Notes under the pieces: generated by a model | The model's database searches: none | What the model was told of the DNA's origin: nothing | Seen by the model: the letters and a program-made list of their open reading frames with translations, nothing else | In this document: piece after piece, positions 28,064 to 37,115 of the stretch | Layout of the letters: each line of letters starts with the position of its first letter | How positions within the stretch are numbered: position 1 is the first letter of the stretch | Translations under genes and position numbers: made by a program | Assembly (NCBI GenBank): GCA_007674295.1 | Contig: CM017454.1 | Coordinates: 1 to 64,000 of the forward strand | DNA length: 64,000 nt | Source of the DNA: Antonospora locustae | Lineage: Eukaryota; Microsporidia | Reading direction: 5' to 3'

Positions 28064-29503
28064 ATGAATGTGGAGGAGTACCTAAGATTGTCAAACATGA
28101 CGCGAAACTCAGAGCTCGAGCTGATGTCGCTCTATAACAAAAAGCAGAAAATCTTGGAGATGCAGTCGCTCAGGGCTAAGCAAGCCGTGCTGGAGATGGA
28201 CAGGATGGTTCTAGTACTCAGGCAAGAAGTCAGTGACTTGAAGATAAGAATAGGAGAGCAAGAGACTATGTACAACGAAACGAGGGAGAGAAACGATGCG
28301 CTAAGGAAAGAAAACAACGAGCTCCGCGAAATGCTCAATGGATCGCAGGGAAAGGTGCTGGAAGACCACAAAGAGCTAGAAAGGGAAATAAACGTTCTCA
28401 GAAAAGAGAACAAACGGCTTGAAGGCCAGATTACGAAGCTTCAGCAAGAGAGAAACGAGATCGAAAGGAGATGCAAGGATCTTTCGGTGGAAAACGCACG
28501 GATTACACAGCAAAATACTTGTCTACTTGCCAAAAACAGCACGCTTTTGTATGAGAACGAACAGATAAATAAAGATCTACATGCAAAAGACGCTAAAACG
28601 GTGCAGTACATAGAGGAAGCAAAAAGCGAACTGCTTCGAAGAAACAGAGAGCTAGAATGTTCTAATAAGGAACTGGGAGCCTCACTTCTGAACCTGCAGC
28701 TACAATACAACGATCTGCTTGTGAAAAACGCTGAAATTATAAAGAACGCATGCACAGCTGAGAAAATATCAAAACAGGTTGCTGTAGATGTTGGTGATAA
28801 ATGCAGCAATGGTGTAGAAAATGCAGCGGGTAACAAACAGATGACTGTGCAGAGAGAGGATGTTGTGGCAATTCTCAGAGAGCTGCTGCAGCAGAATGAG
28901 ATTGATGGTGCTAGTAGACTTGCAGAAAAAATAAATAGAGAGACACTTTCTAGCAAGAACACAGAAGAGTGTGTCGTTGATGACACTAATTACAAAAACA
29001 CAACAAAGGAAAAAGGTACAGAAAGCAAGCTTGCCATTTCAGGTCTCACTAGAAGAGGTCCTGGACGCCCACCGAGCAAGCGCTCTGCACCGCAACCAGA
29101 AAAGGCCCTGCAAAAGATTCCCCAATCCAGTGCTAAATCGGATAGCTCCTCTTTAGAAGAGAAGGATAACAGCAGAAGTGCTACTGTGTCAGCAGAAAAT
29201 GTAGTAGGCAGTGTTGCATCAAGTATCCAAGCAAAAGGTGCTAAAGGCACATCATCTGCAGGCATCAAGCACATGGTTCTAAATGAGATGCCACTCAAGA
29301 AAAAAGCCAGAGCAGGTATATCGGCATACAGTGCCTTGACAAAGAAGAATGAAGTAAGAGATTTGGGAGATTCTAGTGCAAAAAATACTGGAGATGCAGC
29401 AGAAGACAGCGGCTTACCAACAAAGGAAATCACTAAGATCGAGAACGAGTCCTTCTTTGCGAACCTAACATTTAGCAGCTCAAGTCCTTTTTTCAAAAAG
29501 TGA
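28064..29503 (+). CDS. Coiled-coil protein with AT-hook-like motif
   Basis: A 479-residue protein of unknown family. Residues 1-240 form a long coiled coil with Leu/Ile/Val heptads and alternating Glu/Lys/Arg/Asn ('EVSDLKIRIGEQETMYNETR', 'NVLRKENKRLEGQITKLQQE'). The C-terminal half is Ser/Lys/Ala-rich and likely disordered. It contains RRGPGRPPSKR near residue 325, close to an AT-hook, which suggests DNA contact. A nuclear, chromosome or spindle-pole role would fit, but the sequence does not decide. The ATG at 28064 directly follows 'aaaaaaaaccc'; a possible TTG start at 28049 is not needed. Confidence 0.75.
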   Translation: MNVEEYLRLSNMTRNSELELMSLYNKKQKILEMQSLRAKQAVLEMDRMVLVLRQEVSDLKIRIGEQETMYNETRERNDALRKENNELREMLNGSQGKVLEDHKELEREINVLRKENKRLEGQITKLQQERNEIERRCKDLSVENARITQQNTCLLAKNSTLLYENEQINKDLHAKDAKTVQYIEEAKSELLRRNRELECSNKELGASLLNLQLQYNDLLVKNAEIIKNACTAEKISKQVAVDVGDKCSNGVENAAGNKQMTVQREDVVAILRELLQQNEIDGASRLAEKINRETLSSKNTEECVVDDTNYKNTTKEKGTESKLAISGLTRRGPGRPPSKRSAPQPEKALQKIPQSSAKSDSSSLEEKDNSRSATVSAENVVGSVASSIQAKGAKGTSSAGIKHMVLNEMPLKKKARAGISAYSALTKKNEVRDLGDSSAKNTGDAAEDSGLPTKEITKIENESFFANLTFSSSSPFFKK

Positions 29504-29732
29504 CTAGAATACACATGTAGCTGTGCTCACTAGATCGCTGTAATGCGGAATATCCTGTTTACTTCACAATACACGTTTTGTGCTGTCAGCAGTCTATTCA
29601 GGTTGCTCTTTTACGTTAATAAAGCACACACTAATTGCATGTACTCTCGTGCCTGCCGAGCACTTGCTGTGCGCGCTTCTTTCTTGGTACTGTCCACATC
29701 AACTATCTTGTCTCGTGTGATAAATGAGCCCT

Positions 29733-30437
29733 ATGCTCAAGACAATGAGCTCTGTGGAGATAAGGTATGTCTCGTACAGGTCATTGCGTCCGCTGTTTGA
29801 TATTGTGCATCATGAAAAAAACTTCAAAGTGCAAGTTGTGTCACTTGAGCCGTTTTCTACACTTGTTGAGCTCTTCAACTACAAGAACATCAGATACAAG
29901 CTCATTCTGTCACAAGCTGACAGCTACAGTAAAAGAAAGGTCAACATAATTGTGCATGATTCCAATATTGAATGCAGAACCTCTGGTAAGTACCTTCTGT
30001 ACCAGAACATAAGAAATAGGAACTTTGTGCAGGTAGTGTTTAGCATTGGCGTGGATGAAAAAATGCGTTACTGCTGCTTAAAGTATGGGCTGCTAGCGAA
30101 AAAGATTGTCAAGGCACATGGACGAGCCAGAACATTGGGCGACCTCGAGAAGATAATAACACAAACCGATTTTGAGATGCCGCCGCTGTTGCTGAGCTAC
30201 ATTGAGACTGTTGTGCTCCTGTGTGTGCGGAGAAGCAAGTTTGAAGAAATATGCAAGCAGGCTCTACAGATAGACAGTAGAATTGATAATACTTTTCTTA
30301 TCTGGCTTACATTGAAAGAACTGACAGACAAAGACCTTGTAGCCAGGAGTGGCAATTATTTCAAAGCAAATGTAAGCAAGGAGCTTTTGGAGAGGGCCTG
30401 CAAAAATGTGAACATAGATACCAGTCTGTTTCTCTAG
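29733..30437 (+). CDS. Hypothetical protein, about 234 aa
   Basis: Not recognised. An intact mixed alpha/beta frame without signal peptide or membrane helix. The N-terminal half looks strand-rich ('RYKLILSQADSYSKRKVNII', 'NFVQVVFSIGVDEKMRYCCL'); the C-terminal half is helical with Cys and Leu ('TVVLLCVRRSKFEEICKQAL'). ATGs at 29724, 29733 and 29745 are all in frame. 29733 is preferred because 'gagccct' abuts it. Same-direction genes follow closely: the next start is 93 bp after this stop. Confidence 0.7.
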   Translation: MLKTMSSVEIRYVSYRSLRPLFDIVHHEKNFKVQVVSLEPFSTLVELFNYKNIRYKLILSQADSYSKRKVNIIVHDSNIECRTSGKYLLYQNIRNRNFVQVVFSIGVDEKMRYCCLKYGLLAKKIVKAHGRARTLGDLEKIITQTDFEMPPLLLSYIETVVLLCVRRSKFEEICKQALQIDSRIDNTFLIWLTLKELTDKDLVARSGNYFKANVSKELLERACKNVNIDTSLFL

Positions 30438-30530
30438 CCATTGCTCATACAAACATCGAGTGCACCTGTGGCAGAGTGCAGAAGACTGCTTTTATTCGAT
30501 GGTAACAATCTGTGCCCTTAGTGTCGCAAA

Positions 30531-30899
30531 ATGGACAGAAGAAAAGCTGTGCAATCTCAGAGTCAGCAGCATGCATCAGCTCCAGGCAAGGAGAAGCAAA
30601 AAAAGCCGCGGTACAGTGAGTCTGATGCGATGCAAGCCTTCTTGAGCTCTGAAAAGGGAATAACTTTTCTGATAGACAGGGCAAAGGAGGCCAAAATACA
30701 AGCAGTCACAGGGCAAGGGCAAAGAAGAGATACTGGCTATATTGTGGACGAAGTCCTTGACTTCTATGCGACGTGGTCTTTTGGCTGTCCAATAAGACAT
30801 AACAATAAACTTTCACAGTACGAGTTGATTAGAAAGATAGAGGACTATTGCTGCAGACCGGAGATCAAGAGGTTCTTTGATTACCTGTTTATTGACTGA
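30531..30899 (+). CDS. Hypothetical small basic protein, 122 aa
   Basis: Not recognised. The first about 45 residues are basic and Gln/Lys/Ser-rich, probably disordered; the remaining 75 are compact with aromatic residues ('TGYIVDEVLDFYATWSFGCP', 'KRFFDYLFID' at the C-terminus). It sits between two same-strand genes with 93 and 60 bp gaps. 'gcccttagtgtcgcaaa' precedes the ATG, which supports translation. Confidence 0.65.
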   Translation: MDRRKAVQSQSQQHASAPGKEKQKKPRYSESDAMQAFLSSEKGITFLIDRAKEAKIQAVTGQGQRRDTGYIVDEVLDFYATWSFGCPIRHNNKLSQYELIRKIEDYCCRPEIKRFFDYLFID

Positions 30900-30959
30900 G
30901 CTGTGCTTGGTCCTGCTTGCTTTTGGACAATGTAATTTGCGAAAAGTAGCATCCCACAA

Positions 30960-32123
30960 ATGGAAAACAAGGAGACAAATAGAAACAGCGACATGATAAA
31001 CAGCATTGAGTTTGTTAAGGCAAGAGCAGAGGAGATTCGCCGCTTGGAAGAGCTAGTAAAAACAACGCGAAAAAAGACAATGCTTTTTCAGCGCCTGCCA
31101 TTTCACAAGAGGCGCAGATGCAGATCCTTCCGGTACAGAGGGCGGCGTCCAAGTACAAGCGGCATTAAGACATGGTTCGCAAAGCGCTTTAGAATGATTA
31201 AAATATATGGAACAGAGCTTCCACTGCAGCGATACGCAAAGTCGGATTCTTTCATATACAAATCGTTTGATCGTGGCTTTCTCTTCTACGAGTCTCACAA
31301 AAAGGCATACGTCTTTGAGAAGAGCAGTTTTTTCTTTTCCGGGTGCGAGTGCTTTGAAACTGATCGGTATGTTGTTGCGGTATCCATGGATCAAGCTCCA
31401 TCTGATGCGAGCCTTGTAGGCTGTCTTGATACGCCAATAGCTGTTATGGGGAATGTTTGCATAGCGAAGGGCGTATACACAACTGGCAGGGACATGCGTT
31501 CAGAATGGTGTACAGTGGAAACAACATTCGACGACTACATAGACTCTTGCTTTACAAGCAAAAAACATGCTGCAAGCGGCGATAATGTGCTGGTGTTTGC
31601 CTTTGTCGAGTCTCAGGGCACTCTTGAAAGGGGAAAGATATTCGTGCAGAAGAGCCATCTCATGACCCTCTGGCAGAAAATGACTCTCAAGGGTCTCATT
31701 CCAGTATCTATAGACGAGCTTCTGAGAATAGGCCTTGAGACAAAGACGCTTGTTTTTCCCTTTGACTACGCATATACAACATTATACAGAGAGTATGAAA
31801 GAGAAAGGATGGCACCTGTTGTTGCAAAGTACAACAGAACGCCTTCAGCTAAGAAGCCGCATGTGACGAGCAATATCATGTGCTTTGAGCATTCTGCAGG
31901 CGGACAACTCCTGTTCTTTGACGTGCCGTGCGGAAGAGTGCGAAGGTGTGCAAGCGTGTTTAGCGGAGAAGAAAGAGTGGGGTCCGTGCTCAGAGCAGCA
32001 TACTGCTACTCTATTGGAAGAATGCGAGGCATTTGCATGATTGAGGACGGTAAAGAGGGCGGTGCTCTATTCGTTAAAAACATAGAAAGCCCCAAGCTCA
32101 TACGAATAATGCTTTCGCAATGA
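30960..32123 (+). CDS. POP1: RNase P/MRP protein subunit Pop1
   Basis: Core protein of RNase P (tRNA 5' maturation) and RNase MRP (rRNA processing). The N-terminal Pop1 block is clear: 'IEFVKARAEEIRRLEELVK' then 'MLFQRLPFHKRRRCRSFRYR', matching the conserved QxLPxHxRRRaxSHN-type segment. The region around 'KRFRMIKIYGTELPLQRYAK' and the C-terminal 'GLIPVSIDELLRIGLE' correspond to the later Pop1/POPLD part. At 387 residues it is under half of yeast Pop1 (875); the interdomain regions are gone. 'agcatcccacaa' precedes the ATG. Confidence 0.88.
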   Translation: MENKETNRNSDMINSIEFVKARAEEIRRLEELVKTTRKKTMLFQRLPFHKRRRCRSFRYRGRRPSTSGIKTWFAKRFRMIKIYGTELPLQRYAKSDSFIYKSFDRGFLFYESHKKAYVFEKSSFFFSGCECFETDRYVVAVSMDQAPSDASLVGCLDTPIAVMGNVCIAKGVYTTGRDMRSEWCTVETTFDDYIDSCFTSKKHAASGDNVLVFAFVESQGTLERGKIFVQKSHLMTLWQKMTLKGLIPVSIDELLRIGLETKTLVFPFDYAYTTLYREYERERMAPVVAKYNRTPSAKKPHVTSNIMCFEHSAGGQLLFFDVPCGRVRRCASVFSGEERVGSVLRAAYCYSIGRMRGICMIEDGKEGGALFVKNIESPKLIRIMLSQ

Positions 32124-32323
32124 GGTGTCCATTACGTGGCCTCCTCCGCAAATATACATGCTGATTAGAGCACGATGACATCTGTGTCGGAGATCTGCGG
32201 GCGCTGCTACCAAGTTGGCATGCTGTGACTGGACTGCTAGCACAAATAAGGAGATCTAATGAAGCACCTTGCTGAGATGAGATTGGTGGAAAGAAGCTTG
32301 TATATTAAGAATTGTAGGATCCC

Positions 32324-32830
32324 ATGAATATGGCTGTACCAGCTATATGTGTTGCCACAGTTGTTGTCTTAGGATCTGCATTTCTTGCGTCTCGGTTCAT
32401 GTTTGAATCATCAAATGCACAACAGATAAGCAGCCTTTCAAGTGTGTATCAAGAGAACGGATTTGCTAACATCGAAGAATTCATAAAGGATCTCGATGCA
32501 AGAAGAGAAAACATAAGCAGCGTGAACAGAAATGCTGAGCAAGACATAGAAAGGCTCTGCGAGTACATAAGAGAAGGAAGCTTTACAAACGATTCGGCAG
32601 GCCTTGGATACAGAGCGTCATCAAGGGTGAAAAGGAGCTACAGACTTGCAGAAGATCTCTATAACATAACAAAGAGGGCAAAAAGCAAGGCAGAATCTAG
32701 CACCGGTGCAAACAAAGTTAGCGAGTTCTGTAAGTATCTCAACGATTGCATCTACGAGTTGTCCACCACACAGGAGAAGTTTCTGTCTAGATGCAACATG
32801 CTTTTGGATAGTGCATGTAGTAAAGAGTAA
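32324..32830 (+). CDS. Small protein with N-terminal membrane/signal segment
   Basis: A 168-residue protein of unknown family. Residues 3-25 (AVPAICVATVVVLGSAFLAS) are strongly hydrophobic and act as a signal peptide or single anchor. The remainder is helical and polar with scattered Cys (five after the leader). 'gatccc' abuts the ATG. Likely secreted or ER/plasma-membrane anchored; function unknown. Confidence 0.7.
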   Translation: MNMAVPAICVATVVVLGSAFLASRFMFESSNAQQISSLSSVYQENGFANIEEFIKDLDARRENISSVNRNAEQDIERLCEYIREGSFTNDSAGLGYRASSRVKRSYRLAEDLYNITKRAKSKAESSTGANKVSEFCKYLNDCIYELSTTQEKFLSRCNMLLDSACSKE

Positions 32831-33045
32831 GACGACCTGTGGAGCAATATTTGCACCTAAATAAAGAGTCTTTCGCTACGTCTTTCATGCAGCTGGCTGC
32901 TCACAGTCCATCTAATGAGGCGTAGTCCACTTAACATAAAAATAACACTGCATGCTTCAATGCGAACATTGTACCAGAGACAACTGAATTTAGGGTATTA
33001 CGAAACAAACAGCAAAACATACGTTGTTTACAAAAACAAAGTAGA

Positions 33046-34071
33046 ATGATAGAGGAGATGTTCATCTTGGACGAGGATCGCAGTGTTCTATGTGGAGACC
33101 CCGCAAAGATCATTCCGTTTCCAAACGTACCGGTACACGTGCTCGACGGCACACGCATGTTGACTACTTTACGCTGCAGTAGGGTTTTCCTTGGTGCACT
33201 ACACACTGGAATCCACCCCATGCATGTCACGCAGTTTCTAAGGGTTGTTGCGAAAAACCTGCCGCCGGACCTCGATGCTTCTCGCGTCCGTAGTCGCTAC
33301 TTTGCAATCCTTGGCGCTCTGCAGAAACACTGCATCAACGATGTGTTTCTTTCAGAGCCGGAGAGCACGCAGATGCTCCCTGTTAACATCCCGTGGGACA
33401 CCAGCATGTTCCGAATGGGATCGCGAAACGAAGCCTTCGTGGATGTTCTTGAGAGTGTCTCTGCAATACTTGACACAAACTGCAATGTCATCACAAGTAT
33501 AACTCAGGGATGCATTCTCTGCAGAACAAATCTTGCAAAAATGTCCGAGATAAAAGTTGTTGTGAGTGCAGGAGACGTCGAGTTCATGGCGGAGGTTGAA
33601 AATACACGCTGTGGCAATGTACACACCTTTGTGTCTGCAGGATACAGCTCGTCTACTGTGCTGACGAGATATGTGTGCCGAAATGCGGTGCTGCCTGTTG
33701 CACTTTCCCGCACCGAAGAAGGTTATGAGCTTTCTCTCCAGACTGCACTAGACATGGTAGAGATTACCGTTCCAGTGCCGATAACTGCGTATAACGTGTG
33801 TGTTACTGTGGATCAGGGAACAGCCAAGTATATAGAGAAAAAAAACGCTGTCGTGTGGAAAGTGAAAAATGCGTCCTTTGCCAGGGCGCACATGAAGCTC
33901 AGCTTGCTTTTTCTGGAAAAAGAAACTCTATATCCAGCACAGATTGCGTTTCGCGGGTCAGGCAACATGTCAAAGGTTAGTGTTCTTTCTGTAAGAGGCA
34001 GCCTGAGGATAGAATCCTATGCAAAGTACCAGGTCGAAAGCGGGATGTATGAGGTGCGAATGGACAGTTAG
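33046..34071 (+). CDS. Clathrin/AP adaptor medium (mu) subunit
   Basis: Medium chain of an AP complex that recognises tyrosine/dileucine sorting signals. The N-terminal longin-like part ('EEMFILDEDRSVLCGDPAKI') is shortened to about 120 residues. The mu-homology domain begins at 'NEAFVDVLESVSAILDTNCN', as in AP-1/AP-2 mu ('E.f.DV.E.v..l.....G.v'), and ends with 'SVRGSLRIESYAKYQVESGM' which parallels the family's final strands ('..yLkv.e.sgY....WVRY'). 341 residues against about 430 in yeast Apm1. Which AP complex cannot be told. No C-run at the start; an A-rich stretch precedes it. Confidence 0.85.
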   Translation: MIEEMFILDEDRSVLCGDPAKIIPFPNVPVHVLDGTRMLTTLRCSRVFLGALHTGIHPMHVTQFLRVVAKNLPPDLDASRVRSRYFAILGALQKHCINDVFLSEPESTQMLPVNIPWDTSMFRMGSRNEAFVDVLESVSAILDTNCNVITSITQGCILCRTNLAKMSEIKVVVSAGDVEFMAEVENTRCGNVHTFVSAGYSSSTVLTRYVCRNAVLPVALSRTEEGYELSLQTALDMVEITVPVPITAYNVCVTVDQGTAKYIEKKNAVVWKVKNASFARAHMKLSLLFLEKETLYPAQIAFRGSGNMSKVSVLSVRGSLRIESYAKYQVESGMYEVRMDS

Positions 34072-34398
34072 TTCATCCATGTCGCCCGCACTCATAATGC
34101 TAGAAAATAAATAACACAAAAAGTCCTCTATTCATACAGTTGCAGCAGAGAGAAAAAAGGAAGCATGCAATCAACCCTCGCTCTGACAATGTGTCTAAGT
34201 GGCATACAGTGCGTGTACTCATTGTACTTTCAAGCAGCCAAATAGACGTCAGATTACTTCAATGTAAAGCCTGCACATCTGGTGCGCTCGGAGCTTCAAT
34301 TTCGGCGTGCACATGATAACACAGAGTAGCATATTGGCTAGTATCATTGAGAAATCTACAGCAAGCGCAGCACAAGAACACAGCTGCACTGAAACAAT
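34072..34398. other. Intergenic, nothing recognised
   Basis: About 330 bp between the convergent ends of the AP mu gene and histone H2B. It contains 'aaaataaataaca' near 34108, a plausible polyadenylation region. No gene seen. Confidence 0.5.
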
Positions 34399-34791
34399 TT
34401 ACTTAGTGGCTTTGATAGATGCCTTGGCTAATGCGTCCTTAATCTCTCCAATCGCCTGCTGCTTAAGCTCTCCTCTGTATATAATCTCAACAGCAGCAAG
34501 AATGTCATCTGCGCCCACAGTCTGCTTGTTCACTTTCTCTGCAAACTCGCCTGCTGTATCTGCAATGCTCTCCACCAGAGCCATTGCAATGCCACACAAG
34601 ACCTCAAGTGAAGCCGAGCTGAGCTGTATCGGCTCCGGTGCAATGACTCTTGCTATTCTTTTCACGGTAGAGCGAAACATGAGCGATGATCCCAGCATGT
34701 GCATCTTCTTCTTCTTCTTCTGTGAATCTGCTGGCGTACCTGACATGTGCGATGGTGCCTTTCCAACAGGAGCCTTTGCGGATCTTTTCAT
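34399..34791 (-). CDS. Histone H2B (divergent)
   Basis: A 130-residue core histone. The N-tail is Lys/Ala-rich with a KKKKK run (coded by a CTT repeat on the plus strand). The histone fold follows: 'FRSTVKRIARVIAP' for alpha1, 'SLEVLCGIAMALVESIADTA' for alpha2, 'VNKQTVGADDILAAVEIIYR' for loop2/alpha3, then 'GELKQQAIGEIKDALAKASI', the H2B-specific alphaC (GELAKHAVSEGTKAV in other eukaryotes). The canonical YxVLKQVHPD stretch is replaced, so divergence is high. 'aaaccccaATG' is the start context. Confidence 0.9.
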   Translation of the reverse strand: MKRSAKAPVGKAPSHMSGTPADSQKKKKKMHMLGSSLMFRSTVKRIARVIAPEPIQLSSASLEVLCGIAMALVESIADTAGEFAEKVNKQTVGADDILAAVEIIYRGELKQQAIGEIKDALAKASIKATK

Positions 34792-34806
34792 TGGGGTTTG
34801 TTTTTT
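34792..34806 (-). promoter_or_regulatory. C-run start signal upstream of H2B
   Basis: On the minus strand the sequence reads acaaaccccaATG, with a T-rich/TTTTTT tract just upstream. It is a clear example of the C-run seen before most genes here. Confidence 0.6.
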
Positions 34807-35136
34807 ACGTGTTTTTATAATTGGTTTTGGCGGGAAAAAGAGAGGGTTGTGCCTTTTGGAGTCTTTGCTTTATGTGCACGCTGCATAGCATAGCCCCCTG
34901 CATTTCAGTACTATGTGAATCATGCACTGAGAAGTGCTTTTTGTTTGATGCTGGCCTGCTGTTTCGCTCTGGACACAGAATGGGCATGGGTCCTTTTTTA
35001 TAAACGTCACCAACTGTCCATTTGTCTCCTGCTCTAGGTTATCGCTGATGATGGTCCCTTGCTTCAGAGCAGCTGAAAAGTATTTTTACGTGTCAAATGC
35101 AGTTTGCGACTTCCATGGAGGTCTTTGAACGTGCAC
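34807..35136. other. Spacer beyond the DusA remnant
   Basis: About 330 bp where the rest of a DusA gene would be expected on the minus strand. All three minus frames are interrupted and no further Dus motif is visible, so the 3' two thirds of that gene appear lost or unrecognisable. Confidence 0.45.
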
Positions 35137-35465
35137 TCATTGTACAGCTGTGTCAAAGCCCCCGCTCTGCACTCGCGTGCTCGGGCGCCCGCAATTCAGA
35201 TTGAACTCCGTGAATCCAAGCAACTTCTGAATGGCTCTGACCGCATTCGCCACCTTGTCTGGGCACGATCCCCCAATTTGCACGACCTTGCCCGCCTCAA
35301 AGGGCCCTAACGCTCAAGAAGCATGTCTCTGGACATGTGCAGCACTGCATCTGCGACCACCATCTCCGTGAACAGAACTGCACCGGTCCCAGTCAGACGG
35401 ACGAGTCTTCTGAAGTGCGGTGTGGTCACGCCCAGCATCGGCGCAAGATACAGCCGAAACACCAT
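35137..35465 (-). pseudogene. Decayed DusA-type tRNA-dihydrouridine synthase
   Basis: The frame from ATG 35465 reads 'RLYLAPMLGVTTPHFRRLVR' and 'VLFTEMVVADAVLH', then stops at TAG (35307-35309). Shifting frame at about 35307-35310, the sequence continues as 'GPFEAGKVVQIGGSCP' and 'LLGFTEFNLNCGRPSTRVQS' before TGA at 35137. In that order these are the FMN-binding N-terminal motifs of DusA (APM..T..H.R, LYTEMV...A.LH, LQLGGS.P, E.NLN.GCPS.RVQ). The catalytic Cys of the GCP motif is Arg here, and the C-terminal two thirds are missing. 'gttgggggc' precedes the ATG. DusA is mainly bacterial and plastid-type, whereas nuclear eukaryotic enzymes are Dus1-4, so past transfer is possible. Confidence 0.75.
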
Positions 35466-35493
35466 GCCCCCAACAAAGATGCCAATATGAACG

Positions 35494-36018
35494 CTATCTC
35501 AAATCAAAGTACATGCGGAGCGGGCTGTCTGCAGCTGCATTCGCGCCAATGCTCTTGCGAGACTCGTCCTCAAGGACGCGCCGTGCCCTGCCCATGCGCT
35601 CCAGCGTCTCTGGAACGCGCTCTGCCAGTGCACGCACCTGACTCTCCAAGCTGCTATATGCAAGACCCTCCCACTCTCTTGCTCGCAGCGAGAAGAGGTC
35701 CTCCTGCCCAAGCGCCTTTGTAATGCATTCGACCTCTCTGCGCAGCTCTCTGCAGCTCTCCTCGTACTCTCTGCACAGCTCCCTGACAAGCTCGATGCGC
35801 CGAAACGCAACAGCAACCATCTTCTGCTCGCGCACCTCCTCCTGCTCTGCATATGCTTGTGCCTCTGCGTCTCCCTCGCTGAACTCAACGTTTTCCGTCA
35901 CAATTCTCCTGAACATGGCAAAGACTCTCTCATCCTCGTTCGACATGGCCCCGACTCTGCTTCTGAGCTCGCTAAATACTGCACAGAGATGCTCCTTGTT
36001 CTTCAGCCTGACCTTCAT
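35494..36018 (-). CDS. Hypothetical helical protein, 174 aa
   Basis: Not recognised. Nearly all-helical and charged, rich in Glu/Arg/Ala ('RELCREYEESCRELRREVEC'), with coiled-coil propensity over residues 50-150. No signal peptide or membrane helix. It lies in a run of minus-strand genes (Mpp10, uL2, SNARE, this) separated by 37-50 bp. 'caccccttgtccgATG' supports the start at 36018. The plus-strand frame across it is a GC-driven shadow. A vesicle-tethering or kinetochore-type coiled coil is conceivable; nothing decides. Confidence 0.65.
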   Translation of the reverse strand: MKVRLKNKEHLCAVFSELRSRVGAMSNEDERVFAMFRRIVTENVEFSEGDAEAQAYAEQEEVREQKMVAVAFRRIELVRELCREYEESCRELRREVECITKALGQEDLFSLRAREWEGLAYSSLESQVRALAERVPETLERMGRARRVLEDESRKSIGANAAADSPLRMYFDLR

Positions 36019-36055
36019 CGGACAAGGGGTGCGAGCGACAGAGGCTGCCTGTTAT

Positions 36056-36322
36056 CTAGAAAACAACAAAGAGCACGTAGAGCAGAGATGCAAGAAAAAG
36101 CGCGGCAAGGACCATGTACGCATTTGCACTGAACCTCCGTCTGCCTGCACGGCCCATTTTTCGCAGCGACTGGCCGATCTGTCCGAGCGAGCGTCTCAGA
36201 GCAGTCTCGCTGCTACCAAGGTGTCTGCTCTGCTCGTCCACGGCATCCATGATCTCCACAGCAACGTGCTGCAGTGTCTTGAGCCTTGCACGGAAATCAT
36301 GCATCTCCTCGTCGTTGTCCAT
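36056..36322 (-). CDS. Bet1/Sft1-like Qc-SNARE
   Basis: An 88-residue tail-anchored SNARE. A single SNARE motif spans about residues 8-62 ('LKTLQHVAVEIMDAVDEQSR' then 'LGSSETALRRSLGQIGQSLR'). The layer spacing and the segment 'EIMDAVDEQSRHL' match Bet1 (EI..EV..QN.LL). A hydrophobic anchor follows to the C-terminus (ANAYMVLAALFLASLLYVLF). Bet1 works with Sed5, Bos1/Sec22 and Ykt6 in ER-Golgi transport. The ATG at 36322 directly follows 'aggccc'. The N-terminal regulatory region of longer Qc-SNAREs is absent, as is normal for Bet1. Confidence 0.8.
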   Translation of the reverse strand: MDNDEEMHDFRARLKTLQHVAVEIMDAVDEQSRHLGSSETALRRSLGQIGQSLRKMGRAGRRRFSANAYMVLAALFLASLLYVLFVVF

Positions 36323-36371
36323 GGGCCTGTCATGCCATTTGCCACAGCAAAAAAGCAGAGGGCACAACGTG

Positions 36372-37115
36372 TCATTTATTCAGTACCTTCTTGGATCCAC
36401 GGCGCAGACCGGTTCTGCGCGCAGCAACAAGCCCCACCTTCTGGCCGGGGGGCGCGTGCTTCGATATTGTTGACGGATGCCCGATGTGCTGCTTGTTGCC
36501 TCCGCCGTGCGGGTGGTCAACCGGGTTCATCGCCACACCCCGCACAGTGGGCCAGTACAGCCCGCGTGCCTTGGCACGGTAGTGTGCGCGCGACGCCTTG
36601 AGAAGCGGCTTCTCGTTGACACCACCCCCTGCAATCACTCCGACAACCGCCCTGCATTCCGACGACACTGACCTCTTCTCGCCACTTGGAAGCCGCACTG
36701 TTGTGATGTTTGTGTCTCTGTTGTGCCCGACAACTGTGACATACGCACCGCTGCTCTTTGCCATCTTTCCGCCGTCGTACGGCCTCCTCTCTACGGAGCA
36801 CACACCTGTGCCCTCTGGAATGTTCTTCAGCTTCAGCGCATTTCCAACAGCAACGGGCACGCTGTCTCCAATCTCAACCTTCTGCCCAACATAGTTGCCC
36901 TCTACAGCCACAAGCAGCTCTCTCCGGACACACTTGCCTGTGTCCACTCTGATCTTTGCAAGGGGCGCCACCTTTCCGCGCTCGTGAACAATCTCCGAAA
37001 CAACACCGTGCATGGTCTCGCTGACCACTGGAATCCGCGTCTCGCCCACCTTCCACATAGCCTTTGGTCTGTGGTGCGGCTTCAGAAGTCTCAGCCTTCT
37101 GATCACCTTTGACAT
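36372..37115 (-). CDS. RPL8: Large-subunit ribosomal protein uL2 (L8)
   Basis: Universally conserved 60S protein near the peptidyl-transferase centre. The C-terminal hallmark 'GVAMNPVDHPHGGGNKQHIG' contains the conserved His, followed by 'ARRTGLRRGSKK'; the middle SH3-like and OB-like parts are normal. 247 residues (yeast 254). Start at MSKVIRRL (37115), where the yeast protein has MGRVIR; 'tttttaccccgag' lies immediately upstream. The GTG 21 bp upstream is not used. Confidence 0.97.
   Translation of the reverse strand: MSKVIRRLRLLKPHHRPKAMWKVGETRIPVVSETMHGVVSEIVHERGKVAPLAKIRVDTGKCVRRELLVAVEGNYVGQKVEIGDSVPVAVGNALKLKNIPEGTGVCSVERRPYDGGKMAKSSGAYVTVVGHNRDTNITTVRLPSGEKRSVSSECRAVVGVIAGGGVNEKPLLKASRAHYRAKARGLYWPTVRGVAMNPVDHPHGGGNKQHIGHPSTISKHAPPGQKVGLVAARRTGLRRGSKKVLNK

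Noticed and set aside
34307..34888. 193-codon plus-strand frame
   Set aside because: Antisense to histone H2B, including its lysine tail (poly-Phe on this strand).
35723..36601. 292-codon plus-strand frame over the SNARE and uL2 genes
   Set aside because: GC-rich antisense frame with no domain. The minus strand holds uL2, a Bet1-like SNARE and a helical protein with proper start signals.
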